Below are positions 56,553-64,000 of a stretch of DNA of 64,000 bases, one piece after another. This DNA comes from Streptomyces sp. NBC_00162 (GTDB taxonomy: Bacteria; Actinomycetota; Actinomycetes; Streptomycetales; Streptomycetaceae). Where the stretch lies: the NCBI RefSeq assembly GCF_024611995.1, contig NZ_CP102509.1:1612001-1676000 (forward strand), written 5' to 3'. Within the stretch, counting starts at the first letter, position 1, and each line of letters opens with the position of its first letter. The translations under genes and the position numbers were made by a program. The notes beneath the pieces are model-generated. The model searched no databases, had not been told where the DNA came from, and saw only the letters and a program-made list of their open reading frames with translations.

Positions 56553-57521
56553 TCAGGGGCAGCTGGACACAGGGTGGTCGTGGGTGAGCGCGCAGATCAT
56601 CTGCTCACCGCGCCTGTTGTCGGGGTAGGTCTCGACGAGTTCCGCCGTGAATTCCTTCCACTGGCGGGCTATGTCCTGGGCGGCGAGCTCGGACGCCCGC
56701 TGGAAGTTGCCGTTCCGCGAACGTTCGGAAGCCTCGGCGTCCTTGTTGAGGGTGCCGTTGTGCTTGACGCGTCCGGTGCAGTCGGCGGGCTTGGAACCGG
56801 TGGAATCGAAGTCGGGGTAGCAGCCGGTGGCCAGGTCCTCGGGGATCAGGCCGGCGGCTTCCCGGGTCCAGTCGGCGTCGTTCATGGAGCTGTAGCGGCG
56901 GATGTCGAGGAACGGCGCGATGGTGGTGCGGTTCAGGCCGGGCGGGTTGGTGGTGCCGATCGGGACGGCGTCGTCGGCCTTGTCGGACCAGTTGCCGTGG
57001 GAGTAGAAGTCCTCGATCGGGTGCCAGCCACGGCCGAGCTGTTCCAGGACATTGCACTTGGCGCGTTCCGGCTTCTCGTTCCACGCGCACGGGGCGTCCA
57101 AGTCGCTCTGGCCTGCGATGATCCTGCCGTTCGCGTCGACCAACCCGTCGGCGTCGCGCACGGCGCCCCGCAGGCGGGCGACGGAGCCACGGATGCAGGC
57201 GAGCAGTTCGGTGGTCGCCTCGTCACGGGTACGCGGGTACGCGGATCCGTACCGCGGGGCGAGGTAGTCGGCGTTGTCGCAGTGCAGGATGCCGAGGTCG
57301 AAATAGGCGCCCTGGTCGTTGGCCACGATCGCCCCCTCGCGGGAATCGGCCATCGCCGACAACGACTTGGGCTCCCAGCTCAGGGCGGCGCGCGTGATCT
57401 TCTCATGATTGCCACCGCTGAACGCCCGCGCCGGACCCGGCACCAGCACGACCAGACATGCCCCGCAGGCGAGCGCCGTGGCGGGCAGTCGGCGCAGGAC
57501 GTACGAGGAGGCGTGCGACAC
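56553..57521 (-). CDS. Secreted CinY-like / zinc phospholipase-like protein
   Basis: GTG at 57521 after GGAGG, 322 aa, with a signal peptide ending PGPARA. The mature part starts FSGGNHEKITRAALSWEP and has LGILHCDNADYLAPRYG and GRGWHPIEDFYSHGNWSDKA. The His/Asp pattern of these blocks recalls HET-C and zinc-dependent phospholipase C/P1-nuclease folds, so a secreted metal hydrolase is plausible. Similar proteins are called CinY in some Streptomyces annotations; that label is from memory. Confidence 0.7.
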   Translation of the reverse strand: MSHASSYVLRRLPATALACGACLVVLVPGPARAFSGGNHEKITRAALSWEPKSLSAMADSREGAIVANDQGAYFDLGILHCDNADYLAPRYGSAYPRTRDEATTELLACIRGSVARLRGAVRDADGLVDANGRIIAGQSDLDAPCAWNEKPERAKCNVLEQLGRGWHPIEDFYSHGNWSDKADDAVPIGTTNPPGLNRTTIAPFLDIRRYSSMNDADWTREAAGLIPEDLATGCYPDFDSTGSKPADCTGRVKHNGTLNKDAEASERSRNGNFQRASELAAQDIARQWKEFTAELVETYPDNRRGEQMICALTHDHPVSSCP

Positions 57522-57873
57522 GAGACCTCCAGAGAACACCCGCGGAAGTGCGGTGAACCGGTCCTCCCACCAGCATCGCAGCCGGGAAAATCCCGCGCGA
57601 GCCGGGGCACGGAGTGACCCGCATGGCGATGCGCGGCGAGGGAGGTGAGAATGAGCTTGCGACTTACCGGCGCCCGGCAGCGGACCGGCGGTACAGCAGG
57701 CGAACTGCCACCCGTTCCGGCACGGCCGTTGGAGGCTCAATCACAACGGCGCCGTCTCCGGTTTACACCTGGTGCGCCGCCACCTCTGCCTCCTGGTCGA
57801 TCCTGCCCCGTTCTGCGACATCGAGGTCCGAAAGAGGCAACCGAGCGCCCGCCCAACCGACAGGAGCACGTCC
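57522..57873. other. Divergent intergenic region
   Basis: About 350 bp between the CinY-like start and the SHOCT gene. Frames that stay open upstream of the SHOCT start do not look like protein. It presumably holds both promoters. I see no clear operator or RNA. Confidence 0.35.
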
Positions 57874-58287
57874 ATGAACCACGCGATGGTCGATCTGGCG
57901 GTGGACTACCCACTGCTGAACATGTTCTGGACCATGATGATGATCTTCCTCTGGGTCCTCTGGTTCATGCTGCTCTTCCGCGTCATCGGCGATGTCTTCC
58001 GCGACGACAGCATGAGCGGCTGGGGCAAGGCGGGATGGACCATCTTCGTCATCCTGGTGCCCTTCCTGGGCGTGTTCGTGTACCTGATCGCCCGCGGGCG
58101 AGGAATGGGCGAACGCGAGCTGAAGCGGGCCCAGGACAGCGAGCAGGCGTTCCGCTCCTACGTACGCGAGAGCGCCGGCCCCACCAGCGCTGCCGAGGAG
58201 CTGTCCCGGCTCGCCGAGCTCAAGAACCGCGGCGACATCTCGGCCACCGAGTACGAGCAGGCCAAGGCCAAGGTCCTCGCGACCTAG
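57874..58287 (+). CDS. PLDc_N-SHOCT membrane protein
   Basis: ATG at 57874 with CAGGAG upstream, 137 aa. Two helices: FWTMMMIFLWVLWFMLLFRV and WTIFVILVPFLGVFVYLIAR, the phospholipase-D N-terminal-type membrane pair. A short SHOCT motif closes the protein: ELSRLAELKNRGDISATEYE followed by QAKAKVL. SHOCT tails usually mediate oligomerisation. Function unknown. Confidence 0.88.
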   Translation: MNHAMVDLAVDYPLLNMFWTMMMIFLWVLWFMLLFRVIGDVFRDDSMSGWGKAGWTIFVILVPFLGVFVYLIARGRGMGERELKRAQDSEQAFRSYVRESAGPTSAAEELSRLAELKNRGDISATEYEQAKAKVLAT

Positions 58288-58325
58288 TGCTGTGGCCGGG
58301 ACGGTTCACCGGGTCACAGCACTAG
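58284..58325. terminator. 14-bp inverted repeat at the SHOCT stop
   Basis: ctagtgctgtggcc (58284-58297) and ggtcacagcactag (58312-58325) pair with one mismatch around a 14-nt loop. The left arm contains the TAG stop. It can terminate transcription; the CTAG-ended symmetric form also recalls small mobile palindromes found between Streptomyces genes. Confidence 0.65.
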
Positions 58326-58385
58326 CGTCGACAGCCCGGCCCTTCCCGTCGGCCGGGAACGAGCACGGGTGCGGGGTGCGTGGTC

Positions 58386-59072
58386 ATGGTGCTTGACCTG
58401 CTCGTCATCGGCTTGGCGGTCACGCTCTTCCCCTTGCCGATCATGGCCTTCGTACTGGTCGTGTCCGCACCCCGCGGGGTGTGGAAGGGGCTGTCGTTCA
58501 TCCTCGGCTGGCTGGCGTGCCTCGTGGCCGTCATCGCCATCGTCATGCTCCTCACCGACGGGGAGCCGCCCCCGCCCCGCTCCCCGCCGTCCATCGCCGC
58601 ACTCGTGGCCACGCTGGTGATCGGTGTGGGCCTGATCGTGTACAGCGAGCACAGGCGCCGCCTGCGACGTACCCGTCCGGCCCCGGATCCCTCCGGGGCC
58701 GGACGCCCTCGCCCTTCGGGTTCCGGGACATCGCTGACGTCTCGCACGGACGACGCCACCGGATGGTCGGCGGCCGCACTCGCCGTGCTCCTCCAGCCCT
58801 GGGGGATGGTCGGCGCGGCGGCCGCCACCGTCGTGCAGGCCGACCTCTCCCACAGCACCTCCTTCCTGGCGCTCGTGGGGTTCTGCCTCCTGGCCAGCTC
58901 CACCCTGCTGGGCATGGAGCTGTACATGGTGTTCGCACCGGAGAAGGCCCATCGCGCCCTGACGAACCTGCGCGCATGGCTCGAACGCCACAAGGACCCG
59001 GCGATCGTGGTCACCTGTCTCGTCCTCGGAATCTGGCTCGTCGGCAGAAGCCTCTACCAGCTCACCGGATGA
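58386..59072 (+). CDS. GAP/Sap-family membrane protein
   Basis: ATG at 58386, 228 aa, about six helices in two groups split by a polar linker (RRTRPAPDPSGAGRPRP). Motifs FPLPIMAFVLVVSAPRGVWK and SFILGWLACLVAVIAIVMLL fit the GAP family, whose mycobacterial member Sap helps export a sulfolipid. A role in lipid or small-molecule export is an extrapolation. Confidence 0.78.
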   Translation: MVLDLLVIGLAVTLFPLPIMAFVLVVSAPRGVWKGLSFILGWLACLVAVIAIVMLLTDGEPPPPRSPPSIAALVATLVIGVGLIVYSEHRRRLRRTRPAPDPSGAGRPRPSGSGTSLTSRTDDATGWSAAALAVLLQPWGMVGAAAATVVQADLSHSTSFLALVGFCLLASSTLLGMELYMVFAPEKAHRALTNLRAWLERHKDPAIVVTCLVLGIWLVGRSLYQLTG

Positions 59073-59166
59073 ACGTGAAGGTGCGGGGCCCCACGGCGGA
59101 TGCTGCAATGGCTACGGCCGGCCGGGCGCACGGTCAGGCCACCGAATCCGCGCCCGAGGAGTGCTC

Positions 59167-59613
59167 ATGAGTGACGACATCGAAGACATGGGTCCCGTCG
59201 ACTTCCTGGTCGTCGAGTTCCCGGGCAACCGGATGACGGGCGAGGCGTTCCCGTTGCTGATCGACCTGGTCGACAGGGGCATCGTCCGCATCCTCGACAT
59301 GCGCTTCGTACGGAAGGACCTCGACGGGAGCGTCGTCGCCGTGGAGATCGCGCAGATGGACGACGGCAGCGGACTCGGTCTGTCCGTCTTCGAAGGAGCC
59401 TCGTCCGGCCTGCTCGGCCAGGACGACCTCGACGACGCGGGCAATGCCCTGGAGCCGGGGAACGCGGCCGCGATCCTGGTGTACGAGAACCTGTGGGCAG
59501 CCCCGTTCGCCCGGGCCCTGAGGCGCAGTGGTGCGCAAATGGTGGCCAGCGGCCGGATTCCCGTGCAGGCCCTGCTGGCCTCGCTCGACGCCGAGGAAGC
59601 CGGGGAGGGCTAG
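59167..59613 (+). CDS. DUF6325-like small soluble protein
   Basis: ATG at 59167, 148 aa, acidic. MGPVDFLVVEFPGNRMTGEA, LIDLVDRGIVRILDMRFVRK and the final GRIPVQALLASL fit DUF6325/DUF1269-type proteins found next to SHOCT genes in actinobacteria. IAQMDDGSGLGLSVFEGASS lies in the middle. Function unknown. Confidence 0.8.
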   Translation: MSDDIEDMGPVDFLVVEFPGNRMTGEAFPLLIDLVDRGIVRILDMRFVRKDLDGSVVAVEIAQMDDGSGLGLSVFEGASSGLLGQDDLDDAGNALEPGNAAAILVYENLWAAPFARALRRSGAQMVASGRIPVQALLASLDAEEAGEG

Positions 59614-59634
59614 CACGGAACCGGCCAGGACCAG

Positions 59635-59682
59635 GTCAGGGTCAGGGTCAGGGTCAGGGTCAGGGTCAGGGTCAGGGTCAGG
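59635..59682. repeat. Eight perfect copies of GTCAGG
   Basis: A 48-bp hexanucleotide array lies between the convergent DUF6325 and SHOCT genes and provides the stop codon of the SHOCT gene (59678-59680). Copy number could vary by slippage without changing the proteins, except for the SHOCT end. Confidence 0.9.
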
Positions 59683-59968
59683 AGCTGAGGATCTTGCTCT
59701 TCTGCTCCGCGAACTCCGCCTCGGTCAGGAGTCCCTGCTCCTTCAGCGCTCCGAGTTCCTTGAGCTGATCGATCCGGCTGCTCATGTCGTCGCCCGGCGG
59801 GGGCGGCGCGGGAGCCGCGGCGGGCGCGGCCGGGGCGCTCTGCTCGGGGGCGGGAGCTTCCTGCCCGGCCCACCGGCCGGCCTGGCGCCGCGAGACCCGG
59901 TTGGAGACCGCCGTAGCCGTACCGGCCACCACTGCCGTGCGCGCGATTCCTCGAAGAAGTCCAGGCAC
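59678..59968 (-). CDS. SHOCT-domain small protein
   Basis: GTG at 59968 after GAGGAG, 96 aa; GTG at 59983 is possible. Begins MPGLLRGIARTAVVAGTATA and continues SNRVSRRQAGRW, the usual head of this actinobacterial group. A Pro/Ala linker follows, then the SHOCT motif IDQLKELGALKEQGLLTEAE and FAEQKSKIL. It forms a neighbourhood with the PLDc_N-SHOCT and DUF6325 genes. Confidence 0.88.
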   Translation of the reverse strand: MPGLLRGIARTAVVAGTATAVSNRVSRRQAGRWAGQEAPAPEQSAPAAPAAAPAPPPPGDDMSSRIDQLKELGALKEQGLLTEAEFAEQKSKILSS

Positions 59969-60096
59969 GTCGCTTCTCCTCACTGACGGGGCCCGGGCCG
60001 GACAGGGCAGCTGCCGGCCCCTTGCCTACCTCCCAGCATCGCACCGACGCGCAGCTCGCACCCTGCGGGGAACCGGGCCGTGCCACCCGGGCCGTG

Positions 60097-61737
60097 TCAC
60101 CCGCCGGGTTTCGCCGGGCGTGACTGGGTCGTCGGGATCCGCTGAGTGAAGAACAACGCGATGAGGGCGGCGAAGGCGAGGATGGCGAGTGCGGCGCGCA
60201 GCCCGTCGAGCCTCGCTTCGGCGTTCGCGTCCAGCGCGGCCGAGGCCAGCTCCGGGCTCGTGCCCGCCTCGTCGAGGGCGGTCTGGAGCTGGGCGTCCGA
60301 CATGAAGGGCACCCCGCTCTCGAGCTTGACGGTCGCCTGGCTCTTGACCTCGGACGGGATGGCCTGGTTCTGCTCGACGGTGGTCACGAACGAGGCCGTG
60401 AGCGCGGCGATCATGATCGACCCGGCGAGAGCCGTTCCGATCGAGGCGCCGAGGTTGGTGACGGCGTTCTGGACACCGCCGACCTCCGAGCTCTGTTCGT
60501 CCGGCACCGCGGACACGGTGACCGCCCCGAGCTGGGAGGCCAGCGCTCCCATACCGAGCCCGATCAGCAGGAGCGGGACGGTGACGATCTCCGGGCCCGC
60601 GTCCGTGTCGAGCGCGGCCATCAGTGCCACCGCGCCCACGAGCAGCGCGAGGACGCCGAGTCGCACCACCCGGCGGGGTGAGGCGTCCGGGAGGAAGCGC
60701 GGGATCAGGACCGCGGCGGCCAGCAGGGTCAGGGAGAGCGGCAGGATGTACACACCGGTCTTGACCGCGGACAGGCCGAGTGCGACCGACAGGTACAGCG
60801 GGACGACGAAGAACACGCCCATCTGTACGAGGTACTGGAAGAAGAACATCGTCAGGCCGCCGGTGAGCTGCCGGTTGCGCAGCAGCTCCGGGTCCACCAG
60901 CGGCTCCTTGTGCCGCTCCACGAGGCGGGCCTCCCACCGCAGGAAGAGCCACAACAGGAACAGACCCGCCAGCATCAGCCACACGACCAGGGAGATCCCG
61001 AGCCAGGCGGGCGCGCCGGGCTTCGGCAGGAACCAGCCCCATTCACTCGAGCGGAGGACGCCGTAGACGAAGATCCCGAGCCCGAGAGCGGAGATCACGG
61101 CGCCGACGAGGTCGATGCGCGGGCGCGTCTCGACCGGCGCGTCGGCGACGCGGCGGGAGAGCACCAGGATGCCGAGCACGATCAGGACCTCACCGGCGAA
61201 GACCCAGCGCCAGGAGAAGTACGTCGTGGCGATGCCTCCGACGAGCGGCCCGACGGCGATCGCCACGGCTGCCGCGGCGGCGACCAGCCCGTAGGCGGCC
61301 GGCCGGCGTTCCGTGGGGAAGTTGCCGGCGACCAGCGCGACGATCGCGGGCAGGATGAGCGCGGCTCCGACCCCCTCGAGGAACGACCAGCCGAGCATCA
61401 GCACGGTCAGGTTCGGGGCCAGCGCGGTGATCAGGGATCCGCAGCCGTAGATCACGCAGCCGATCAGGAAGGCCCGCTTGCGGCCGATGATCGCGCCGAC
61501 CTTGCCTCCGGGGATCATGAACATCGCCATCACCAGGGTGTACGCCGTGATGGCGCCCTGGATTCCGGTCACGGTCGTGCCCACGTCCTCGGCCACCGTC
61601 GCGATCGACACGTTCATGACGGAGCTGTCGAGCGCCATCAGGAACTGCCCGGACGCGAGTGTCAGCAGGACGACCCGCGACGATGCCGCCCTGGCTGGAG
61701 CAGCCGACCCCGCTGGAGTGCCCGCGCCGGATGTCAT
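60097..61737 (-). CDS. DHA2-type MFS multidrug exporter
   Basis: ATG at 61737, 546 aa, about fourteen helices. Motif D1-like SGQFLMALDSSVMNVSIATV, motif A-like GGKVGAIIGRKRAFLIG, and motif C AVGPLVGGIATTYFSWRW are all present. EmrB/QacA relatives export drugs or secondary metabolites by proton antiport. Four 14-bp repeats lie just upstream and may be a regulator site. Unbroken frame. Confidence 0.93.
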   Translation of the reverse strand: MTSGAGTPAGSAAPARAASSRVVLLTLASGQFLMALDSSVMNVSIATVAEDVGTTVTGIQGAITAYTLVMAMFMIPGGKVGAIIGRKRAFLIGCVIYGCGSLITALAPNLTVLMLGWSFLEGVGAALILPAIVALVAGNFPTERRPAAYGLVAAAAAVAIAVGPLVGGIATTYFSWRWVFAGEVLIVLGILVLSRRVADAPVETRPRIDLVGAVISALGLGIFVYGVLRSSEWGWFLPKPGAPAWLGISLVVWLMLAGLFLLWLFLRWEARLVERHKEPLVDPELLRNRQLTGGLTMFFFQYLVQMGVFFVVPLYLSVALGLSAVKTGVYILPLSLTLLAAAVLIPRFLPDASPRRVVRLGVLALLVGAVALMAALDTDAGPEIVTVPLLLIGLGMGALASQLGAVTVSAVPDEQSSEVGGVQNAVTNLGASIGTALAGSIMIAALTASFVTTVEQNQAIPSEVKSQATVKLESGVPFMSDAQLQTALDEAGTSPELASAALDANAEARLDGLRAALAILAFAALIALFFTQRIPTTQSRPAKPGG

Positions 61738-61792
61738 GGGGGCAAGGCTCCCAGTCTCCCCGGCGCACCGGCTGCCGACCCGCCGGGGGTGT

Positions 61793-61848
61793 CAGCCGGT
61801 CGGCACAAGTCCGTCGACACGAGCCGGTCGACACCAGCCGGTCGGCGC
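61793..61848. repeat. Four 14-bp tandem repeats upstream of the exporter
   Basis: Units cagccggtcggcac, aagtccgtcgacac, gagccggtcgacac and cagccggtcggcgc follow each other without gaps, 56 bp upstream of the exporter start and 83 bp before DUF2252. Periodic similar units between divergent genes suggest cooperative regulator binding. Confidence 0.65.
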
Positions 61849-61930
61849 AACGTCGAGGAGGGCCGGTGAACGTGCACGTCAGCCCAGGTGCGCCCAGGCT
61901 GGGAAGGGTGACGGCGAAATGGAGCGGAGC

Positions 61931-63269
61931 ATGACCAGTGCGGCCGAGCGGGCCGGACGCGGCAAGGCGGCGCGACGACGGGCCGGCCGGGCCTCGCACG
62001 GTGAGTGGGCCGAGGCGGCTGCCCGGCCCGATCCGGTCGGTGTGCTGGAGCGGCAGGCAGCCGACCGGGTGGTCGAGCTGTTGCCGATCCGCTACGGGCG
62101 GATGGCGGCGTCCCCGTTCGCCTTCCTGCGCGGCGCGGCCGCCGTGATGGCCACGGACCTGGCCACCCTGCCGAACACCGGCCTGACCGTCCAGCTCTGC
62201 GGCGACGCACACCTGCTGAACTTCGGCCTGTTCGCCTCGCCGGAGCGGGCGCTGCTGTTCGACCTCAACGACTTCGACGAGACGCTGCCCGGACCCTTCG
62301 AATGGGACGTCAAGAGGCTCGCCGCCAGCACGGCCGTGGCCGCCCGCGACCAGGGACGGCGACGACCGTGCGTGGCGGACAGCCCTCGCCGCCGCCCAGG
62401 CGTACCGGCTGTCCATGCGACGGCTGGCCGAACAGGGCGAACTCGCCGTCTGGTACGAGCGGTTCGACACGGCCGAGGTGATCCCGCTGATCCGCGACAC
62501 CAAGCTGCGAAGCCGGGTCGAGGCGAATCTCGCGCGCGCCCGGCGGCGTACCAGCCTCCAGGCGCTCGCCAAACTGACCGAGACCCGGGACGGCCGCCGG
62601 CGCATCATCCACGATCCGCCCCTGGTCGAACCGCTCGAAGAAGCCGAGATGCAGGCCGTGGGCAAGATCTTCAGGAAATACCGCAGCACGCTCCCCGAGG
62701 AGCGACGCCTGCTGCTGGACCGCTACCGGCTGGTCGACGCGGCACGCAAGGCCGTCGGCGTCGGGAGCGTCGGCACCCGCTGCTTCATCGTTCTGCTGAC
62801 CGGCCGCGACGAACGGGACCCGCTCTTCCTCCAGATCAAGGAGGCCGGACGCTCGGTGCTGGAGGACCATCTCCCCGCCGACAGCCATGACCACCACGGT
62901 CAGCGAGTGGTCGCGGGACAGAAACTCCTGCAGGCCGCCTCGGACATCTTCCTCGGCTGGATGACCGGGCCGGCCGGGCGCCACTTCTACGGCCGGCAGC
63001 TGCGCGACATGAAGGGGTCGGCCCTCGTGGAGACCATGACCCCGGCCATGCTCGGCCAGTACGCCGAACTGTGCGGCACGGCCCTGGCCCGCGCCCACGC
63101 CCGCTCCGGAGACCGCATCGCCATCGCCGGATACCTGGGCCGCGCCGACACCTTCGACCGCGCCGTCGCCGACTTCGCGCTCCGCTACGCCGACCAGACC
63201 GTCGCCGACCACGCCGCGCTCACCGCCGCGATCACCGACGGGGCCGTCACCGCCGCCCACGGCATCTGA
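61931..63269 (+). CDS. DUF2252 family protein, one frame break
   Basis: ATG at 61931 with GGAG upstream (alternative 61919). DUF2252 signatures: RMAASPFAFLRGAAAVMATD, VQLCGDAHLLNFGLFASPER, FDLNDFDETLPGPFEWDVKR, then RCFIVLLTGRDERDPLFLQI and QRVVAGQKLLQAASDIFLGW. These resemble the nucleotide-binding fold of small-molecule kinases. The frame breaks near 62354: either two G were lost or one gained in AGGGAC, unlike the single-base losses elsewhere. Joined length is about 445 aa, normal for the family. Confidence 0.85.
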
Positions 63270-63288
63270 GCGGCGGTCGGGCTCGCGC

Positions 63289-64000
63289 TCAGTGCAGGTC
63301 GGACCGTGCGGGGTGGTCGTCGAGGAAACCGCCCGACTGGTGCTGCCACAGCTTCGCGTAGGCGCCTTCGGAGGCGAGCAGCTCGTGGTGCGTACCCTGC
63401 TCGACGATCCGTCCGTGGTCGAGTACGACGAGCCGGTCCATGTGGGCCACCGTGCTGAGCCGGTGCGCCACCACGAGCGCCGTCCGCCCCTCCATGAGGC
63501 GCCACAGCGCTTCCTGGACGAGGATCTCGCTCTCGGAGTCCAGGGCGCTGGTCGCCTCGTCGAGCAGCAGGATCGGCGCGTCGCGCAGGATCGCCCTGGC
63601 GAGCGCGACCCGCTGGCGCTGTCCGCCGGAGAGTTTGACTCCGCGCTCGCCGACCATGGTGTCGAGGCCGCTCGGCAGGGCGTCCGCGAACTCCGTGACG
63701 TGCGCCGCCTCGGCCGCGCGGCGGATCTCGGCCTCGGTGGCGTCCGGCCGGGCGAACGCGATGTTCTCCCGCAGCGTGCGGTGGAACATCGCCGGGTCCT
63801 GCGGCACGTAGGCCATCAGGCCGCGCAGGTCGCTCTGGCGCAGCCTGCTGATGTCCGTGCCCCCGATCAGGATCCGGCCCGCGTCGATGTCCGTCATCCG
63901 CAGCAGCAGCCGGGTGAGCGTGGTCTTGCCGCCGCCGGACCGCCCCACGAGCCCGATCTTCGCCCCGCTGGGCACGGCCAGGTCCAGTCCCTCGAAGAGC
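63289..64000 (-). CDS. ABC exporter ATPase domain (5' end outside window)
   Basis: C-terminal 236 residues of a permease-ATPase fusion of the multidrug/lipid exporter class. Walker A in [18 protein letters not shown]-loop [18 protein letters not shown], signature [16 protein letters not shown], Walker [13 protein letters not shown] and H-loop VVAHRLSTV are all intact. The membrane part lies beyond the window's right edge. Convergent with DUF2252. Confidence 0.95.
   Translation of the reverse strand, partial: LFEGLDLAVPSGAKIGLVGRSGGGKTTLTRLLLRMTDIDAGRILIGGTDISRLRQSDLRGLMAYVPQDPAMFHRTLRENIAFARPDATEAEIRRAAEAAHVTEFADALPSGLDTMVGERGVKLSGGQRQRVALARAILRDAPILLLDEATSALDSESEILVQEALWRLMEGRTALVVAHRLSTVAHMDRLVVLDHGRIVEQGTHHELLASEGAYAKLWQHQSGGFLDDHPARSDLH

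Noticed and set aside
59635..59682. CRISPR array or telomere-like repeat
   Set aside because: Units are contiguous hexamers without spacers, in the interior of the window between ordinary genes.

Overview
The window reads as chromosomal DNA of a Streptomyces-like actinobacterium. GC is very high with G/C-rich third codon positions, GTG starts are common, and GGAGG-type ribosome sites and 4-nt ATGA/GTGA gene overlaps recur. The families fit as well: SpoIIE/RsbU phosphatases with anti-sigma-type ATPase ends, DUF6777 lipoprotein, resuscitation-factor-like M23 peptidase, SHOCT proteins, trypco/trypsin-STAND proteins, and a rare TTA codon. There is no rRNA, no convincing tRNA, no CRISPR array, no integrase and no intact transposase.

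Layout. 0-5 kb: convergent small genes, an Fpg/Nei DNA glycosylase, a PAS-GAF-SpoIIE-ATPase phosphatase and a DUF6777 lipoprotein. 5.1-8.1 kb: an operon YndJ-DUF1990-lipase maturation factor, driven by a promoter wrapped in two perfect TTGAAC-NN-GTTCAA operators. 8-17.3 kb: NAD-epimerase, a 57-aa acidic-tailed peptide, a degenerate HD protein, a zinc-ribbon SDR, an EamA-like transporter, a cell-wall M23 peptidase, 6-phosphogluconate dehydrogenase, and a panD-GNAT-racemase-proline-rich operon. 17.3-25.4 kb: an accessory island bounded by two diverged direct copies of the SpoIIE-tail/panD-head junction. It holds a phosphoesterase, an internally duplicated ABC-2-like membrane protein, a secreted toxin-like protein, broken GNAT and FemAB-like genes and a 10-codon panD remnant. 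25.4-31.8 kb: two more SpoIIE phosphatases, a solute-binding lipoprotein and an MFS remnant. 32.0-37.1 kb: a trypco1 protein coupled to a 1574-aa trypsin-STAND ATPase, the best candidate for an immunity-type system. 37-51.6 kb: DUF2254, GH15, cation/proton antiporter, cytochrome bd oxidase (cydAB), SDR, GMC oxidoreductase, cyclase-family hydrolase, a gluconokinase-epimerase fusion and a ClC channel. 51.8-64 kb: a TTA-containing amidohydrolase, a gene behind a possible iron box, a GDT1 transporter under a manganese riboswitch, an ArsR/SRPBCC cluster, a CinY-like secreted protein, SHOCT/GAP/DUF6325 proteins, a DHA2 exporter, DUF2252 and the end of an ABC exporter.

Reading caution. At least 18 reading-frame breaks in otherwise conserved genes are repaired by restoring one base, nearly always one G or C in a G/C run. 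After repair every affected gene becomes a whole number of codons of family-typical length. I therefore annotate these as single genes with probable assembly errors. I reserve 'pseudogene' for genes that are also truncated or need other kinds of change. Coordinates of such genes run from the first to the last true codon.
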